Shown here one piece after another: positions 30,840-45,530 of a stretch of 64,000 bases of DNA (position 1 is its first letter; the number at the start of each line of letters is the position of its first letter). Origin of the DNA: Gaeumannomyces sp. JS-464. Lineage: Eukaryota > Ascomycota > Sordariomycetes > Magnaporthales > Magnaporthaceae. Position numbers and translations under genes: made by a program. A model generated the notes under the pieces. It saw nothing but the letters and a program-made list of their open reading frames with translations. It did not search any database and was not told the origin of the DNA. The DNA lies in the NCBI GenBank assembly GCA_002197995.1, contig NGZR01000003.1:2976001-3040000 (forward strand), in the 5' to 3' direction.

Positions 30840-33800
30840 TTTGCCAGGAGGGTTGCCAGGGCGAGAGTGAAGAAAGAGGAACGCCGAGCTGCAATTGTTC
30901 CGAGACTCTTTGGTGTGATTTTTGGTCGTTCGTAGGAGCTGGTTGAAGTCCGAGGAGGTTGCGCAGACGGGATCGTGATGTCACGGAAACGGCCGGAGCG
31001 CATATTCATTCACGCTGAAAACGCGCCTGGCAACCTTCACGAAACGGACGCGACTTGAAGTGGGGTCACGTGGGCGTCTTAATTGATTTAGCCCCGCTTG
31101 GCTGCAATCCCAGCCTCAAGCTCGCCTCCTCGCCTCCCTTACTTTGACATGTTGCGCCCGACAAACAGAAAGGTGCCCATGTGCCCATCATGAGCTTTCC
31201 GGTCTTCTGGGAGCTGCGTTTTCCACCATGTGGATGGCAATTAACCCGAGCACCCAGGAACCTCCTGACTTAGCCTAGATTGCCGATCATCATATGCAAA
31301 GACTCTCTCGGCAGGAGCACGACGCCAAGATCCAAAGCTTGTGGTTTTGTAGGCCATGTACCACGGAAGTATGTGCGCCCGCCGATCGAACAGAACGAGC
31401 CGACTGGCGCCGTGGCAGCAGTAGTTCCAGGTCTCGAGGAACACCACATTGAGAAAGCCGGCGCCAGTGACCAATACCATAAGAGCGTAGTGCTGCACCG
31501 TAACAGTCTTAGCTGTAGGCAAGCCTCCTTCCCAGCATCGTGCTGCGCTCAAGGGCTGCACGAGAGACGCAGGCTCGTGCAGACGTGCAGGTTTTATAAC
31601 TGGCCGTCGTTGCCTCGGGCTGGTGTAAACAAGCGCAGAGAAGCACCGGAGATGGCTGTCGTCAACCAGTAGCAACCTAAAGGTGGTTGACGGTGATGGC
31701 CCGGAACCACGGCGTCACAGAAGTGCCTCGGGGTGCCCATGGATCCATATCTTCAACCAATTTCAGCACGCAAACAAACATGGAGACGATTCCATCCCAA
31801 CCATTGCATCAGGGCCCTCTTGGGTCGGCCGGAGACAAATGGCTTCCTTCCAGAGGCACTTGGCGGGTTTCGGACGCACAAACCGGAGAGCCGTCAAACC
31901 ACACAGCCGGGTCATCACTCGCGGATATTTGAAAGGATCAGGAGCGCAGGCCCCCAGGCCAGCCACTGCCGAGAGACGAGACGACAGGATCAGCAGCAGG
32001 GCAAACAGGCAGGATCCGACCAGGCCCATCTCGTGCCTGGGCAGAGCAGTACCTCCGCCAATAGGAATTTTCGAGGAGGCTTTGGCTCACGATATCCAAT
32101 GTCCGACCTGGCCAAATTGAAGTGGCAGAAGGAATCCGAACGCGTACTGTGAACAACACTCAAAGGACACGCCCTCGCCACCCCATCCGTATATCTCCGG
32201 CTAAGCAGTAGTCGGGACGAGGTGGCAGCAGGGAGATTTCCTTCTGGACACTGGTATCAGCTCATGGCGGCCGCCAGCCAGTTCCCATGGAGATCAAAAC
32301 ACCCAGGAGATGCGCGTTTTCCAGAAGCACTGGTCTGCGATCCAAGAAACGGAAAGTGGGAGGCATCACATCCTTCCAGGCAATCGATTGACGGCGTGCG
32401 GGGCGAGAGATACTGGAAAGTCGGCAAGCCGGGAGTTTCGAATGTCGGGGCATGGTTTAGACAAAACGAAAAGAATGATGGGCCACCTGCACCGCCTCCT
32501 TTTCAACAGAACTCAGCCAACCCCCACGAACAAGCGTCAAGGAAGCGAAGCAGAACCACTCGTCTCCCCCCGCCCATGCATCAGATTGAGGTGTGCACAG
32601 GCTGATACATACACCAACTCGGCGTAGGTGGAGAGACGACGAGGCGAGATTACGAGAGGTCGATGAAGCGAGAGTGTAGCGAAAGGCGTTGTAAAAGTGT
32701 GGAGAGGTATAAAAAAAAAAATAAAAAAAAGACGTAAAGCCCCCTTCGAGAAAAAGAATAAAGTCCAAGCGCCGACTTTGGGATCTCCCGGCGGGAAGAA
32801 ACAGGAGATGGCAAAAAAGGAGAAATCGAACGATTTTGACACCAGACGTTTCCGCTCCACGACTGTTCGTGTTTCGGGCCTCGGGGCCTGGGCAAAACCC
32901 AAGCGGAGCAGGCCCCTGGAGTAGCCGTGGGTTGACATAAGCTAACCCAAACCCTTGGAGCAACCACTCGTCCGAACGACGGAAGGACATTGTGGCCGCC
33001 AAGACATCGAACCTTCTCTGGCAAGACTACATCATCAGGCACAAGGCAATGGGGATAGAGCGGCTAAAAAGATTGTCGGTCATGCCGAAAAAACACCACA
33101 GAAGCCTGATGGCTTGACAGGATCCAAAGAGATGAATGAGCACAAGGGAGCTGTAGGCTGGATAGACTAAGCGTCTTGATAACAAACCCCGAGGACGACC
33201 ATCGTTCCGTCGGTAGAAATCTAATAATAGGAAGTTCTGGATATGGGTCGCTAAATACAATAATGTGCGAATATCGCAATAGAGGAACGTTCATAAATCG
33301 GGTGGAAATGACCCTCTGATGGGTGTGACGAGAGGGGAGGCGGCAATGACAAGTCGAGTGGACGAGGACACCATGGAATGTCCCCTGAACGTGCCATTCT
33401 CCAAAGCCCATCCACCGACTCCAGCGTCCTCAGCGTCACGAGCCTGGTCGAGAGTCCACAGTTCCTCCTTGGCTTCTTCCTTCGGCCCCACGTCCTCGTC
33501 AAGGGCTCCGTCCGGGGTAGATGTCCGCGGGTCATCGTATCGTGTCCTTTTATGTACGTTGGGAATCGTTGGTGCGTGGGGGTGTTTTTTTCCAAATAGT
33601 CATATCTTCTTCCTTTCCGGGGCTTGGCGCTTCAACAATAAAAATGCAGGAAAAACATAAACGAGAAGAAAAACTTACAAAATCCCAAACTAAAAATTGC
33701 GAAAGAATATGCACATTTATATAGGGTCGAAGTGAAGAAGAGAAAAAAGACATGTGATTGTGTTGGCCCATCTGCGTCCAGCGCGCCACATGCAGTAAAA

Positions 33801-34024
33801 CAAAGGTGGGATATATACGCCTCTATCGAGACTGCTCGTTTGTCCCGTCTGACCCGTCTCTTCTTTCCAACACGCCCGCTGGTTAGCCGCAAAAGCCGAG
33901 GGAGCGGAAGCGAAGAGACATATGCCATGCAATTTGCGATGGAATATGAACTCGGGGTATGTATCGGGCGCTCTGTTTGCTCCCCGACGCGAAACGAATT
34001 TTGGCAGGATCGATCGGGCCGAGA
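30840..34024. other. Intergenic
   Basis: FEN1 promoter at the left and noxA 3' flank at the right; 3.2 kb without recognisable genes. A-rich runs occur at about 32,710-32,732. Open frames on both strands carry no family motif. Confidence 0.5.
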
Positions 34025-35997
34025 TTAGAAGTTCTCTTTGCCCCAGACAAATGCGAAGCTATAAAAGACGGATCGTTAGGTGGGAGTTCATCGCAGGAGT
34101 GACTCGAGGGAAAGCTAGGGCGGAGGAAAACTTACTCAGGCTCAGTGTACTTGTTGCAAAAAATGTGCAGCGTGCTACCCAGACCCTTGGGACCACAGAA
34201 GAAAACACCAGCCTCAGAAGGCGTGTGCAGTTTCCTGATACCCCTGAAGATCATGTCCCAGTTGGGCCTGCCGAAGTTGGTCGGTGCACGCAGGCCCGTG
34301 ATGGCGTCCTTGTCGGCGTTGGCGTCGTTGATCATGATGTTGGTCGCATCGTCGGCCTTGATCTTGGCGGTGAGGTAGGCGTGGATCTCGATTCGGTTGT
34401 CGACGTCTTGGGCCTCAATGGCCAGCAGCAGAGAACGGAACCACTCGAACGAGCCGAAGTCACGGCAGATCCAGAAGAAGTAAACCTTGCTCAGACGAGT
34501 CTTTTTCTGGGGATAGTTCATGCGGTACCAGATAGACTTGAGGATGGAGGCGAAAGGCGTAACACCGATACCGGCACCGCAGAGCACGGCGATCTCGTAC
34601 TTGAAAACGTCCTCGGAAGCCGAGCCGAAGGGACCATCAACATAGACGCGGGGCAGCACCCGCTTCAGAGCCGGGTCGACGTCCGGGTTCTCGCCATTGA
34701 CGCCCACGACGGTGGACGAGCCGCCCTTCTTGTCCCAGTCGCAGCCCAGAGCCTTGGAGACGGCACGGGTGAAGTCGCCGACAACACGCATGTGGATCGA
34801 GATGTAGTCCTCCTCAGGGGCGCTGGTGAGCGTGAAGGGTGGTACTGCCAGACCGAGACCTCGGGGCAGCAGAAGAAGATGTACTGGCCAGCGCGGGTCT
34901 TGGTGTGCTCCTTCTTGATCTGGATCTCGCACACGTTGCTGGGGTGCTGGATGACCTTGGAGATGTAAGTGTTGTGCTTGCCGCGAATCTCACGGGCAAC
35001 ACGCTCGGCCAGGTAGACGAAGCCGCCGTACATCCAGAACTGCCAGAAGACACCGATGGCCGAGGTACCGAAGGACATGCAGAACGGCGCGAAGTCGGGC
35101 TGGATCATGCAGAAGGCACCGTGGATGGACCAGAAGAAGAAGAAGACGATGAACATGTGGTGCGTGTACCAGAAGCGCTCGTAGTTGGCACGGCGGGGCT
35201 TCTCGACCGAGGTGAAGACCATGCCCATCAGCGCAATCAGCATGACATAGCCCGTCCAGCCGGGGCCCGAGACGAAGTTGGCGAGCAGCCATCCGTAGAT
35301 GCCGAGGTTGTACTGGGCCGCGACCTGGGCGAAGTTGTTCCAATGCGCAATCGTGTGGACCCAGCTGAAGAAGACGATAGACCACGCCGTCGTGATGTGG
35401 AAGGTGATGTTCTTGTCGAACTGAATGATTCCGTTGAGGGGGGTCTGGCGGGCTAGCGAGATGAATGTTCGGCAGACGGGGAAGAGAACCATGGCGACGT
35501 CGAAATGCAGCACCAGCGCAGCGGATCTGTTGGTAGATCGAGCCAGGGCGAGTGTCAGTAAAGGCGGCTCCTTGAAGACAGGGGATAAGGGGAACTTGCC
35601 TGGCAATCGAGAAAGTCGGACCCAGCGTGTCTCTGGTTTTCTGCAGACTGTCCTTGACGGCGTAGTTGACGAAGCCAAATGAGAAAATCAGAGCATGCAA
35701 GACCATGAAGACAAAGACGAAACTATCCCGATGGTTAGCTCACGAAACGGCCGCGAGATGCATGGAATGCTCCGTCAATCCGTCGACAGCGCCCATGTTG
35801 TTTTTGGAAGGGTGGGTGGCGTACAATCGGCGGTATCCCTCGTTGACCATCCACCGGTCGAACTTTTCCCTAGGAGTGAGCTCCTTTTGCCTCTCCTGGG
35901 TCATCTCGCCTGACAGTAACATCCTCGTAAGCGGCGTCCATCTCGCCCGCTCCGACTGTTCCTTTGCGGAACCATAGCTGTCCCGGTATCCCGACAT
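34025..35997 (-). CDS. noxA: NADPH oxidase A (superoxide-generating NOX)
   Basis: Exons 35,825-35,997, 35,600-35,722, 34,136-35,526 and 34,025-34,058; about 573 residues. The N-terminus LTPREKFDRWMVNEGYRR and C-terminus FVWGKENF are those of fungal NoxA/Nox1. The ferric-reductase membrane domain includes FDKNITFHITTAWSIVFF, WVHTIAHWNNFAQ and YTHHMFIVFFFFWSIHGAF, with the paired heme His residues. The FAD site is HPFTLTSAPEEDY; NADPH sites are VDGPFGSASEDVFKYE, LCGAGIGVTPFASIL and FFCGPKGLG. The enzyme passes electrons from NADPH across the membrane to oxygen, acting with NoxR and Rac in hyphal fusion and fruiting-body development. The second intron (35,527-35,599) begins with GC. One base is missing in GGG at 34,837-34,839. 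An alternative ATG at 36,060 would add 21 residues; 35,997 gives the more usual MSGY start. Confidence 0.9.
35527..35599 (-). other. noxA: GC-AG intron in noxA
   Basis: The donor is GCAAGT and the acceptor CAG. Splicing here restores FSIAR-SAALVLHFDVAM, which is conserved in NoxA, whereas the nearest GT donors break the frame. Confidence 0.8.
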
Positions 35998-38900
35998 GGT
36001 GACTGTCTGCGGACGCTCGGTCGATTCCTGGTTCGGGTCGATGTGTAAGAAAGGTCTCAACCCGGACCGCGTGCCCGTCGACAGGTTGTCCCCCCTGTGA
36101 ATAACCCTAGCGCAATTCCGTAGAAGCCTGATGTCGGTGTCGGTGCCAACGGCTTAGAGAGTCCTCCTCTTTATCTCCTCCCACGTATCTCACAATATTA
36201 TCAGGCGTCGGTATTAAAGAGTCGTCGCGTCGCAACTAGATGGAATGGGTATTCAGAGCCTGCTGAACGGCGTCGTCAAAGGAGGGTAGCGAAAAGGAGA
36301 GATGGCAGGACGGCACCACAAGAGAATGGAAATAACAAGAGAATAAGACAATGAGCGCAAATCGTGGCCTGCGAATTTGCCGTGAGCAGGCGGCGTGGGG
36401 AACGGTCAGCAAAACAACACGGACACGAAGCACCAGAAGGAGGGAAGGAGGAAAAAGAAAGCGGACTGCACGGTTTTGGTTGTGGGAGATCGTCCGTGTA
36501 AGAAGGAACGGGCGAGAAGCCTGGCCACTGGGCCTCCTGGAAGGGAAATGTGGGGGGTGGAGCGACCAGGGGCGGTGATCAGGCCGAGTGCCAAGACACG
36601 TTAGGGTCGGAAACACGATATAGAATGGTTTTTTTTGGGAGGGGGATGAAGGACAGCCCATACCCTTGGACCCGCAGCGCTACCTGTGCTAAAGTGTTTT
36701 TGCCTGCTTCGACCGGCGGCAGCGTAGCGCTTCCGTCACTAGCTGGACGCTCGTCAAAAGGGAGCAGGGCGAGCAATGCCAGGGCGATGTGCTGATGGCC
36801 TCGCTGGCTGCATCATACAGTTTACGGGCTGACCAGATGTTCCTACGAAAATGGGAGAGTAAAGAGGGAGCGAGGAGAAAACACAGTCTGCAAATAGAAC
36901 TGAGACGTAGAAGGCGCCCAGCTCACGGAATTTGCGATAGCTAACTGCGGCGATTTACGCCCACATACCGGATCCGACGCATCAAAAAGCTGAGCGGGGC
37001 CCAAAACGACTGGCAGGGTCAAGGGCATCTGCGTGCGCCGCGGGCTGGGGAGAGGTGGCCGGGCAGGGAGCTAGCAATGGGATGACCAAATGCAAAAAGG
37101 TGCGAAAGCGACTCCCATGTGTCGTCGTTCTAGCGCCAGGCTACACCACGAGGAACGAAGATGCCGGGCTGGCCAGTCAACAGGGCGAGATCTTGGGTCC
37201 TAGCTCCCGGCACGAAAAGGGGCAGGGTGTGGTCCGACCATGGATCGATAGACAGGCCAAAAGGAGGGAAAACTCATGAGGCTCGAAACAAAAGAGGGTC
37301 TCTGGAGCGGGTAAGTTGCAGGCGGTGTGGGCCGCCGCAGCGAGCGCGGCATTTGAATTTGGGATATTGGTAATCGGTGGCAAGCCCATGTTGGACGTCT
37401 CTGCATTGTGCTACGTTGGTTGTCGGCTCAGGCCGGGAATAGGAGGGCCCATTCTTTTGTTTCTGGACAGGCACCGGCGCTATCTTGGTTCAAACCGAGT
37501 ATAACGACATCTGGATAACCAGGCGTTGGTGCGGGCTGGCCGTCCCCGGCTTCCCCAGCATGCGCCCTCAACAGCACCGGGAACTTGTCCGCGCAATGTT
37601 CTGCCGCACCCAAGACCTGCAGGCTGATGGCGCGGCCAACAACCGAGGCACAGGCGCAGCTGGGCAACCGGCACGCATTCGGGCTCTGGCTATTGTCCGC
37701 CTCCATGCCCTGCTGGGCAGCTCCTTTGCGCGCGCCTGCTAGCCACGATCGCAGAGCCATAGCGGAGCAGATGGCTTAGGGGGCCAGACGAAGCTGAAGC
37801 CTCCGAGATCCAGATGCTCAGAATGATCGACCCGTTTACCAGGGCAGATGTGGGGAATGGTGCGATTTTTCGATCCCGACATTGAGTGCCAAACGGCGCG
37901 GACGCCTGTGCATCATGTTCCCAGCACAATGTCCCCTTTTAGCTGAAGTTTCCCATCCTCCCCCATCGCCTGCCGCTGGCCTGGCGGGGGTCTCTTTTCG
38001 GCTCGTGGCAGGGATGGCGCCGTCAATTGGCCTGCTGGAGCGAGCGTGAGTGGAGCAAGCCAGCGCCCCGAGCCCGCGCCTGGGATGACGGCCCAGGACA
38101 GACCCTACCCCTGACGGGGCTCAAATGTCAAACCAAGGCCCCACCCTGGCAGCTGCGCCATTTCGATTGGCTAGCAGCGACGGACCTTTGTATCAGAACC
38201 CCTAGAGCGAAACCATCTGTAACTGATCGGGAGATCTTGTCTAGTCGGGCTTCGACGGTGTGCAAAGCGTTCATGCCCTGCGCTCCTATCATTCGCCTCG
38301 CCCATTGCCATTTCGCCCAGCGACACGCCAGCGACCGTGGCCACTCACGTTCACCGTACGATTCCGGTGTTTGTACGCGCTGCGGCCCTGGCTTTTCATC
38401 CGATAGATGTTTTTGTCTTTTTTGCCCCTGCATCCATTGCGCCCATTGCATCCCCACCCCATACTTCTCAGCCTTACAGCACAAGGCGCGATTGGTTGAT
38501 CGCGACGCCCCAAGATGGTCTTATTGTGGATTTGACGATGTGCCACCCGCACCACCTGCGCCAGCCCCCACCACACCACCCTCCATGCAAGACGCTCGAC
38601 TCTAGTTGCTTTTTCTCGCCTCAGTCCTACCATGACGGCTCGCAGGGTGTGGCCGTCCGTCCATTCTGCTGCGACGAGCCGTGTTCGGCGGTCGATCTCC
38701 ATAATCCTTGCCGTGCTCCATGGTGATCGCCGTTGCGTGTTCGCCAAGCAGCCAAATCTCCAAATCTGGACCGTCGGCGCGGCTCGTCTTGCAACCCACG
38801 AGGAGGAAGCTGGCACAATGCTGGCAGAGCGTTGCACTGGACCATTCGAGAACGTCACGCGCCTATACGTGTGCTGATAGGTACAAGGGGAGCGCGCTTG

Positions 38901-41314
38901 GCCTGGATGCCTGAGCCCGATCCATCGACCAGCTGCATCTTCCTCCTCCTCAGTTAGCCCATCCGGTCACATAATTCGCCACTACAAGATGCTCAATAGC
39001 CGCCTGGCAGCACACCTGACACACAGCCAGCACAAATCATCGCGTAATCCAGCAAGTTTGCCGCTAGCAAAGGTAAAGCTCGCTCCGGTATGGGATCACG
39101 AAGCAAGCGTTTCGCAAGGAGCAAGTGTCAAGTGTGTATGCCCTCGCGTTTATTCGTCCGGCGGCCGTCTTATTCCCTCCAAACCGCCCCTCCTGAACAG
39201 AGGGTCAAACCACCCGGTCTGCCATACCCGCAGCGCACCCGCAGCGCCGGACCTTGTCGTGCCATTACATGCTCCCGCATCCTTTCTTATTTTATTCATC
39301 CGTCGACCACTTGCGGCGTCCGCCGTGTCTCCACCAACCAGAGCAAGGGAAAGGAATAACCTGTGTTCCCGCCTGCTGTTCTCTGTGGGTGAACTCCACA
39401 TGGCGGGCCAACGCTCCAGGCGATGCCTGCCCAGCACGCGACGCCGGCCCCTCTCCCCAAGAACGACGCCGTCCGACCAGGCGCCGCCCGGCACATCTCG
39501 CGCCCGCGGGCGCCCGAGTCAACAGGGCCCCCCTGAACGCTGCATGATGCACCTGCTGCCTGTGCCCAGGGTGGCGCCGCTGGAATGGCAGACCGCCTTT
39601 GGAGCGAAAATTAGCCGTAGCGACACTCCATGGCCCCCACCTGTTTGTTTGGTAGAGCCCGAACTGCGCTTGCCCAGGGCTTGGAACTTCCATGGGAATT
39701 TCCGGCCGGTGCGAACAGGGCCCCATGTACACGATCTTTTCTATAGCGGTACTCGGTTCCGTTCCTTCACCAAATGTGAAACATTTGCCTGCCAGCAGAG
39801 TCCAGGCATCTTCTGTTGGTGTCGCAACGAGCGTTACTTGTTTTTGGAAGAAACGACCCTTTCCACGGACCAATTCTCCTATCGTCCGGTCAGAGCTCGT
39901 TCTGGCGACTCACGATGCCACGTCCATTTGTTTATCCAGGAAAACACCCCCAAGAGCCGGGGCCTGGTCAGCGGCATGTCACCGACCTCCATCCAATGTC
40001 TTGTCACACTTTCACGGTTTGAGTCCCGAACTTTTTGCCTTTTCAGGACTGAGGCCCTACGTGGCCAGGTAGACCTGAGGGCACTTGCTGTGTGGACGTC
40101 AGGTCGGAAAGCGGCTAAGAACAGAAGAAAGCATCCATGTCTCCCTGGAACTCAGTCAACGTGTACTGTGTACATGGACCGCCCGCATACTCGAGATGAT
40201 GATTGCGCGCTGACGCAGGTTGACACAACTGCAGATTGGCTAACTGCCCCGGACAGCCAGGCGCCTCTGTCGCTTAGTGCAGCCAAAAGTGAGTGTGGCT
40301 ATACTGCATGTCCATGCCGGAGTCGTCCTGGCTCCCCTGCGATTTCTCGGGCCTCTAGAAATCTCGAGCCGCCCCGGCCCGACCTGACGATTCAGGGAGT
40401 ACCATGATGCGGAATGCAGTACGGACATCGCTTTCCCCGTCTTGACCCGAGAAAATTGCAGGAGCTGGACGCGAATTTCTATACAGAAAAGGATCGGGCT
40501 GCCATGGGATTCTTACTGATGCAGGTCCCAGACAGGGGAATTTGCTGAAGAAGAATCTCTCGGGACAGCTGCAGGGCACCACCCAGATGTCAGACTCCAG
40601 TATCAGTATCAGTTTGTGTCTGTAGCACAAATACGGCGTAGAACTTTGCGCTCTGATGCGATCTGAGCAGGCCAGCGGCGTTTGATCACTTTGATCCGTA
40701 GCCAACCTTACCAAAGCGCACGACGATGCTGATGATACGAATGATCATCACCAAGTCGCGTATTCCATTTGAGCGAGGTCAAGGGCCTGTTATTTATCCT
40801 TTACCCGACCATTCAGGAACAGGCACTGTTAACCTTTGCACGACACATATCCGCAGCCATCCTCTCTTTCTCAAGAACTGGGTTAAGTGGTGAGCCGGCC
40901 CTCCAAGACGATGCGTTGCACTTTATGCCCCCGTGGAATTCTCACACCGACATCGATTCCGGTGTATATGGATGTTAGATGACAACACGACTGCCAGAGT
41001 AGCACGGCTGCCAGAGTAGCACGGCTGCCAGAGTTTAAACCGTGCCTTGTGTATTGACCTTGTCTGATCGGCCGTATACCGGGATCCTTGGCAATGCCGA
41101 AAGAATCTCCCAGTCAGTGTCGGTCTCGGGCCTCACGTGACGTGACTTCCTCCCTTCCGGTTTGCCTCGGCAGTGGTGCTTTCCAGCAGCCCCTCATTTG
41201 TGGGCTGACGTCGGCTCAGTGCTCAAGGGTAGGAGGGCGAGTTCGGAGGGCTGGTTCCCGTTCTTCGGCCGTCCGCCAGATGCGCAGACCAGAATTTGCC
41301 CGCCCGTCCCAAAC
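35998..41314. other. Large intergenic region between divergent noxA and glutaryl-CoA dehydrogenase
   Basis: It contains the promoters of both flanking genes, which are divergently transcribed. A 472-codon plus-strand open frame (38,989-40,407) carries no recognised domain, is rich in Pro, Arg and Ser, and has no supporting motif; I regard it as probably fortuitous. A 17-bp tandem repeat lies at 40,987-41,033. No RNA gene was identified. Confidence 0.5.
40987..41033. repeat. 17-bp tandem repeat, 2.8 copies
   Basis: The unit ACGRCTGCCAGAGTAGC occurs at 40,987, 41,004 and (partial) 41,021, about 280 bp upstream of the glutaryl-CoA dehydrogenase start. Confidence 0.9.
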
Positions 41315-42756
41315 ATGTCGAGACTCTTTAGTAGGAGACTGGTCGGGTTTTCGGCAGGAGCTTGTCTCCGTCGGAGCACGCGATGCTATTCGTCTGCGAA
41401 GGCGGCCCAATTCGACTGGCAAGACCCTCTGGCCTCCAAATCATTGTTTACCGACGAGGAAATCGCCATAGCCGAGACAGCAGAGCGGTACTGCCAGGAG
41501 CGTCTTGCGCCGCGTGTTTTGCGTATGTAGAACGGCCAATGTCCCTCGGGAACCTCTGCAAAGAAAACACCACAGCTGATGATTTCCGGGCACCACAGAG
41601 GCATACCGCGATGAGCATTACGACAAGTCCATGCTGGCCGAGATGGGCGAGCTCGGCCTCCTCGGCGCGACCATATCCGGCTATGGCTGCGCCGGTGTCT
41701 CGACAGTAGCGAGCGGACTCATCACACGAGCGGTCGAGCGGGTTGACAGCGGCTATCGCAGCGGAATGAGCGTGCAGTCGAGTCTCGTCATGGGCGGCAT
41801 CAATGACTGGGGCAGCGCCGAACAAAAGGAGCGCTTTCTGCCCGGAATGGCCAAAGGCCAGGGTCCTAGGCGCTTTTGGCCTTACGGAGCCGAACCACGG
41901 AAGCGATCCGGCATCGATGGAGACGGTCGCGCGGTCGCACCCTACCAAGAAGGGCTACTACAGCCTCAGCGGCTCCAAGACGTGGATCACAAACAGCCCC
42001 ATCGCCGATGTGCTGTTGGTATGGGCCAAGACGGCAGGCGAGGACAACAAGATTCGGGGATTCCTGGTCGAGCGCGACCAGTGCCCGCCGGGGACTCTGG
42101 AAACGCCGGCGATCAAGAACAAGACGGGGCTGCGGGCGAGCATCACAGGCATGATCCACCTCGACAACTGCCCCGTGCCCGAAGTCAATATGCTGCCGCT
42201 GGTGGCGGGGCTCAAGGGCCCCTTCATGTGTCTCAACTCGGCGCGGCTCGGGATTGCGCTGGCGTCATGGGCGCGCTGGAGGACAGCCTGGCGCGGGCGC
42301 GACGTACGCGCTCGAGAGGCAGCAGTTCGCGCGGCCGTCGGGTCGTTCCAGCTGGTGCAAAAGAAGCTCGCCGACGCGGCGACCGACGCGGCGTACGGCA
42401 CGCTGGCGGCGGTGCAGGTCGCGCGGCTCAAGGATGCCGGGGCCGCGAGCCCGGACATGATCAGCATGGTCAAGCGCGAGAACTGCGACCGGGCCCTGCG
42501 CAACGCGAGAGCCCTGCAAGAGGTGTTTGGCGGCAACGCCGTCAGCGACGAGTACCACATTGGCAGGCATGTTGCGAACCTCTACGTCACGCAAACGTAC
42601 GAGGGCCAGAGTGACATTCACAGTAAGCAGCTCCCCGGACGTTTACTTGCCCCTTCCGTCCGCCCCAGCTCGGCGGAGCACACTCGGATTAACCGGCTCG
42701 ACATTGCAGGTCTGATACTTGGCCGAGCTATTACCGGCATCCAGGCTTTTGTGTGA
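41315..42756 (+). CDS. GCDH: Glutaryl-CoA dehydrogenase, mitochondrial
   Basis: Exons 41,315-41,522, 41,599-42,622 and 42,710-42,756; introns of 76 and 87 nt, GT-AG. The Arg/Ser-rich N-terminus ([12 protein letters not shown]...RCYSS) is a mitochondrial presequence. Motifs are [103 protein letters not shown] and TYEGQSDIH, which includes the catalytic Glu, ending [13 protein letters not shown]. It oxidises and decarboxylates glutaryl-CoA to crotonyl-CoA in lysine and tryptophan breakdown, passing electrons to ETF. Four single-base problems: extra G in 41,861-41,863; missing bases near 42,258-42,263, 42,298-42,303 and 42,341-42,345. With them corrected the product is 426 residues, close to the family's usual length. 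Confidence 0.9.
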
Positions 42757-44344
42757 CCTCCAGTGCGTCCCCTGTAGACTTTGTCCAGGAGATCCAATAA
42801 TAGGAGTCCTGTGCCCGATGGAAGCGTCAGCTGAACAAACAAACACCGGAGCCGCAAGTGATCTCTCCTCCCAACCGCCGCCACTGTGACAAGCATTCAT
42901 AACCACAATTCGTAGGCACGTAGGCAATTCTCTGGAGGTGACAACGGCGCGTGCATGCACCAAGCCGCCGTGCCGCCATGGGCTGGGTGGGCGGAAGGGC
43001 CCTCTGCATCAAATCATTCCAGCCACCAATCCATTCACGGACCAGAATCTTCCTTCCACCCTTGATATTAGACCGACATGTCAGTAGTTGTAGCCTTGGG
43101 TGGCTGGGTAGAATGGTTGGTCAAAGTGTCAAGGTCGCAGCCCCCCGTTTCCAGGCCCTGTTTGTCGAGTTCCAGCGCCGTCGGCTGGGCGAATCATGGC
43201 CGGTCTCACGAGAAACATGCAGCGCCTCCACGGCACCAACCGACCACCGAGGCTTGAAAGGGCGCTTCAGGACTCACTCGAAACAGACCGGCCAAATGCA
43301 CCGGCTTTGCGGCCGCACCACCGCTATCGGTTCTCCTCGACTGACTTTCAGACATGTCTGGCAAGCAAACTCTTTCAGCGACTGATTCGTCGCCGGCAAA
43401 ACGCCCAGATGTCAGGTTTCCACAACATATGTCAGCAGCAGTAATCAGAGCAAAAGATCTTTGCCGTGGCGAAGGCCGTGTCAAGCCAAAAGGTTCCCCA
43501 GAATGTCGCAATGCCCAATTGCACAGATGACTGTCCTTCTGGAACCGCTGAGAAATTGCCGCGACCGTCCATTGTTGCCATCCACCTCTGGTGGCCCTCG
43601 CCTGGAGTGGCTGTGCGCGCGGCGGTCGCAGAGGCCCAAATGCTTCTCCCCCAGTCGCCCATGGAAGGAGAACGTCAGCCGACGAGGTGGCGGTGCTGTG
43701 CTGCCTGGCTGGCAGCTGGTTGCAGATTCCCAAAGTGCAAAGAAGTTAGGCGCGAATGCAGCTGCATCCGGCCTCTTTAGCTGCGTGAATGAGGCGTCCG
43801 CACTGGCGCCGCCCAAAACCTGGTCACTGATGACGGTGCACGGACCATGCCTGGTGCCACCGTGCCAGGCGGGCCCCGCCCCACCTCCCTCGCTGTCCGC
43901 TTTCTCAAAACCTTCAAGCCTCTGGCTGCCGACCCAAACCATCCTCCACCACACTCAAAACCTCGCATTTGCAAACCGACAAACACCATAGTCACAGCCT
44001 CTCGACCGCACACGTTACGATCGTCGATTTATTCTTTCTCTGTTCTGCGCGCGATATAGTATGTCCTCCGCCTTCCCCCTCCCTGCCTGTTGTCCGGTCC
44101 GCTCCGGGCTCTCATCAATCCGCCATCCTCGTGCTTGTGCCTGTCTAGGCCCTGTGCTTGTTTCCTTCCACCGACCAACCGCTTGCTTGCTTACCTAGGC
44201 TACCGCTGACCAGACCTTGTGCACTTCAACTCTTCAGCCCGATTTCCTTCCTTTTTTCTTCCCCGTCGACATCTGAAGGGAAATACCCTTCTACCATCAC
44301 CCACCGCCTAAATCTCCCAAGCAGATTCTACCACACACATCACA
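42757..44344. other. Intergenic, promoter side of the ubiquitin-conjugating enzyme
   Basis: 1.6 kb with no recognised gene. The last 400 bp before 44,345 are C/T-rich, as often seen in fungal leader regions. Confidence 0.5.

Positions 44345-45530
<1,186 letters not shown>

Noticed and set aside
34839..35456. Plus-strand open frames opposite noxA
   Set aside because: Antisense to highly conserved oxidase sequence; no independent coding signal.
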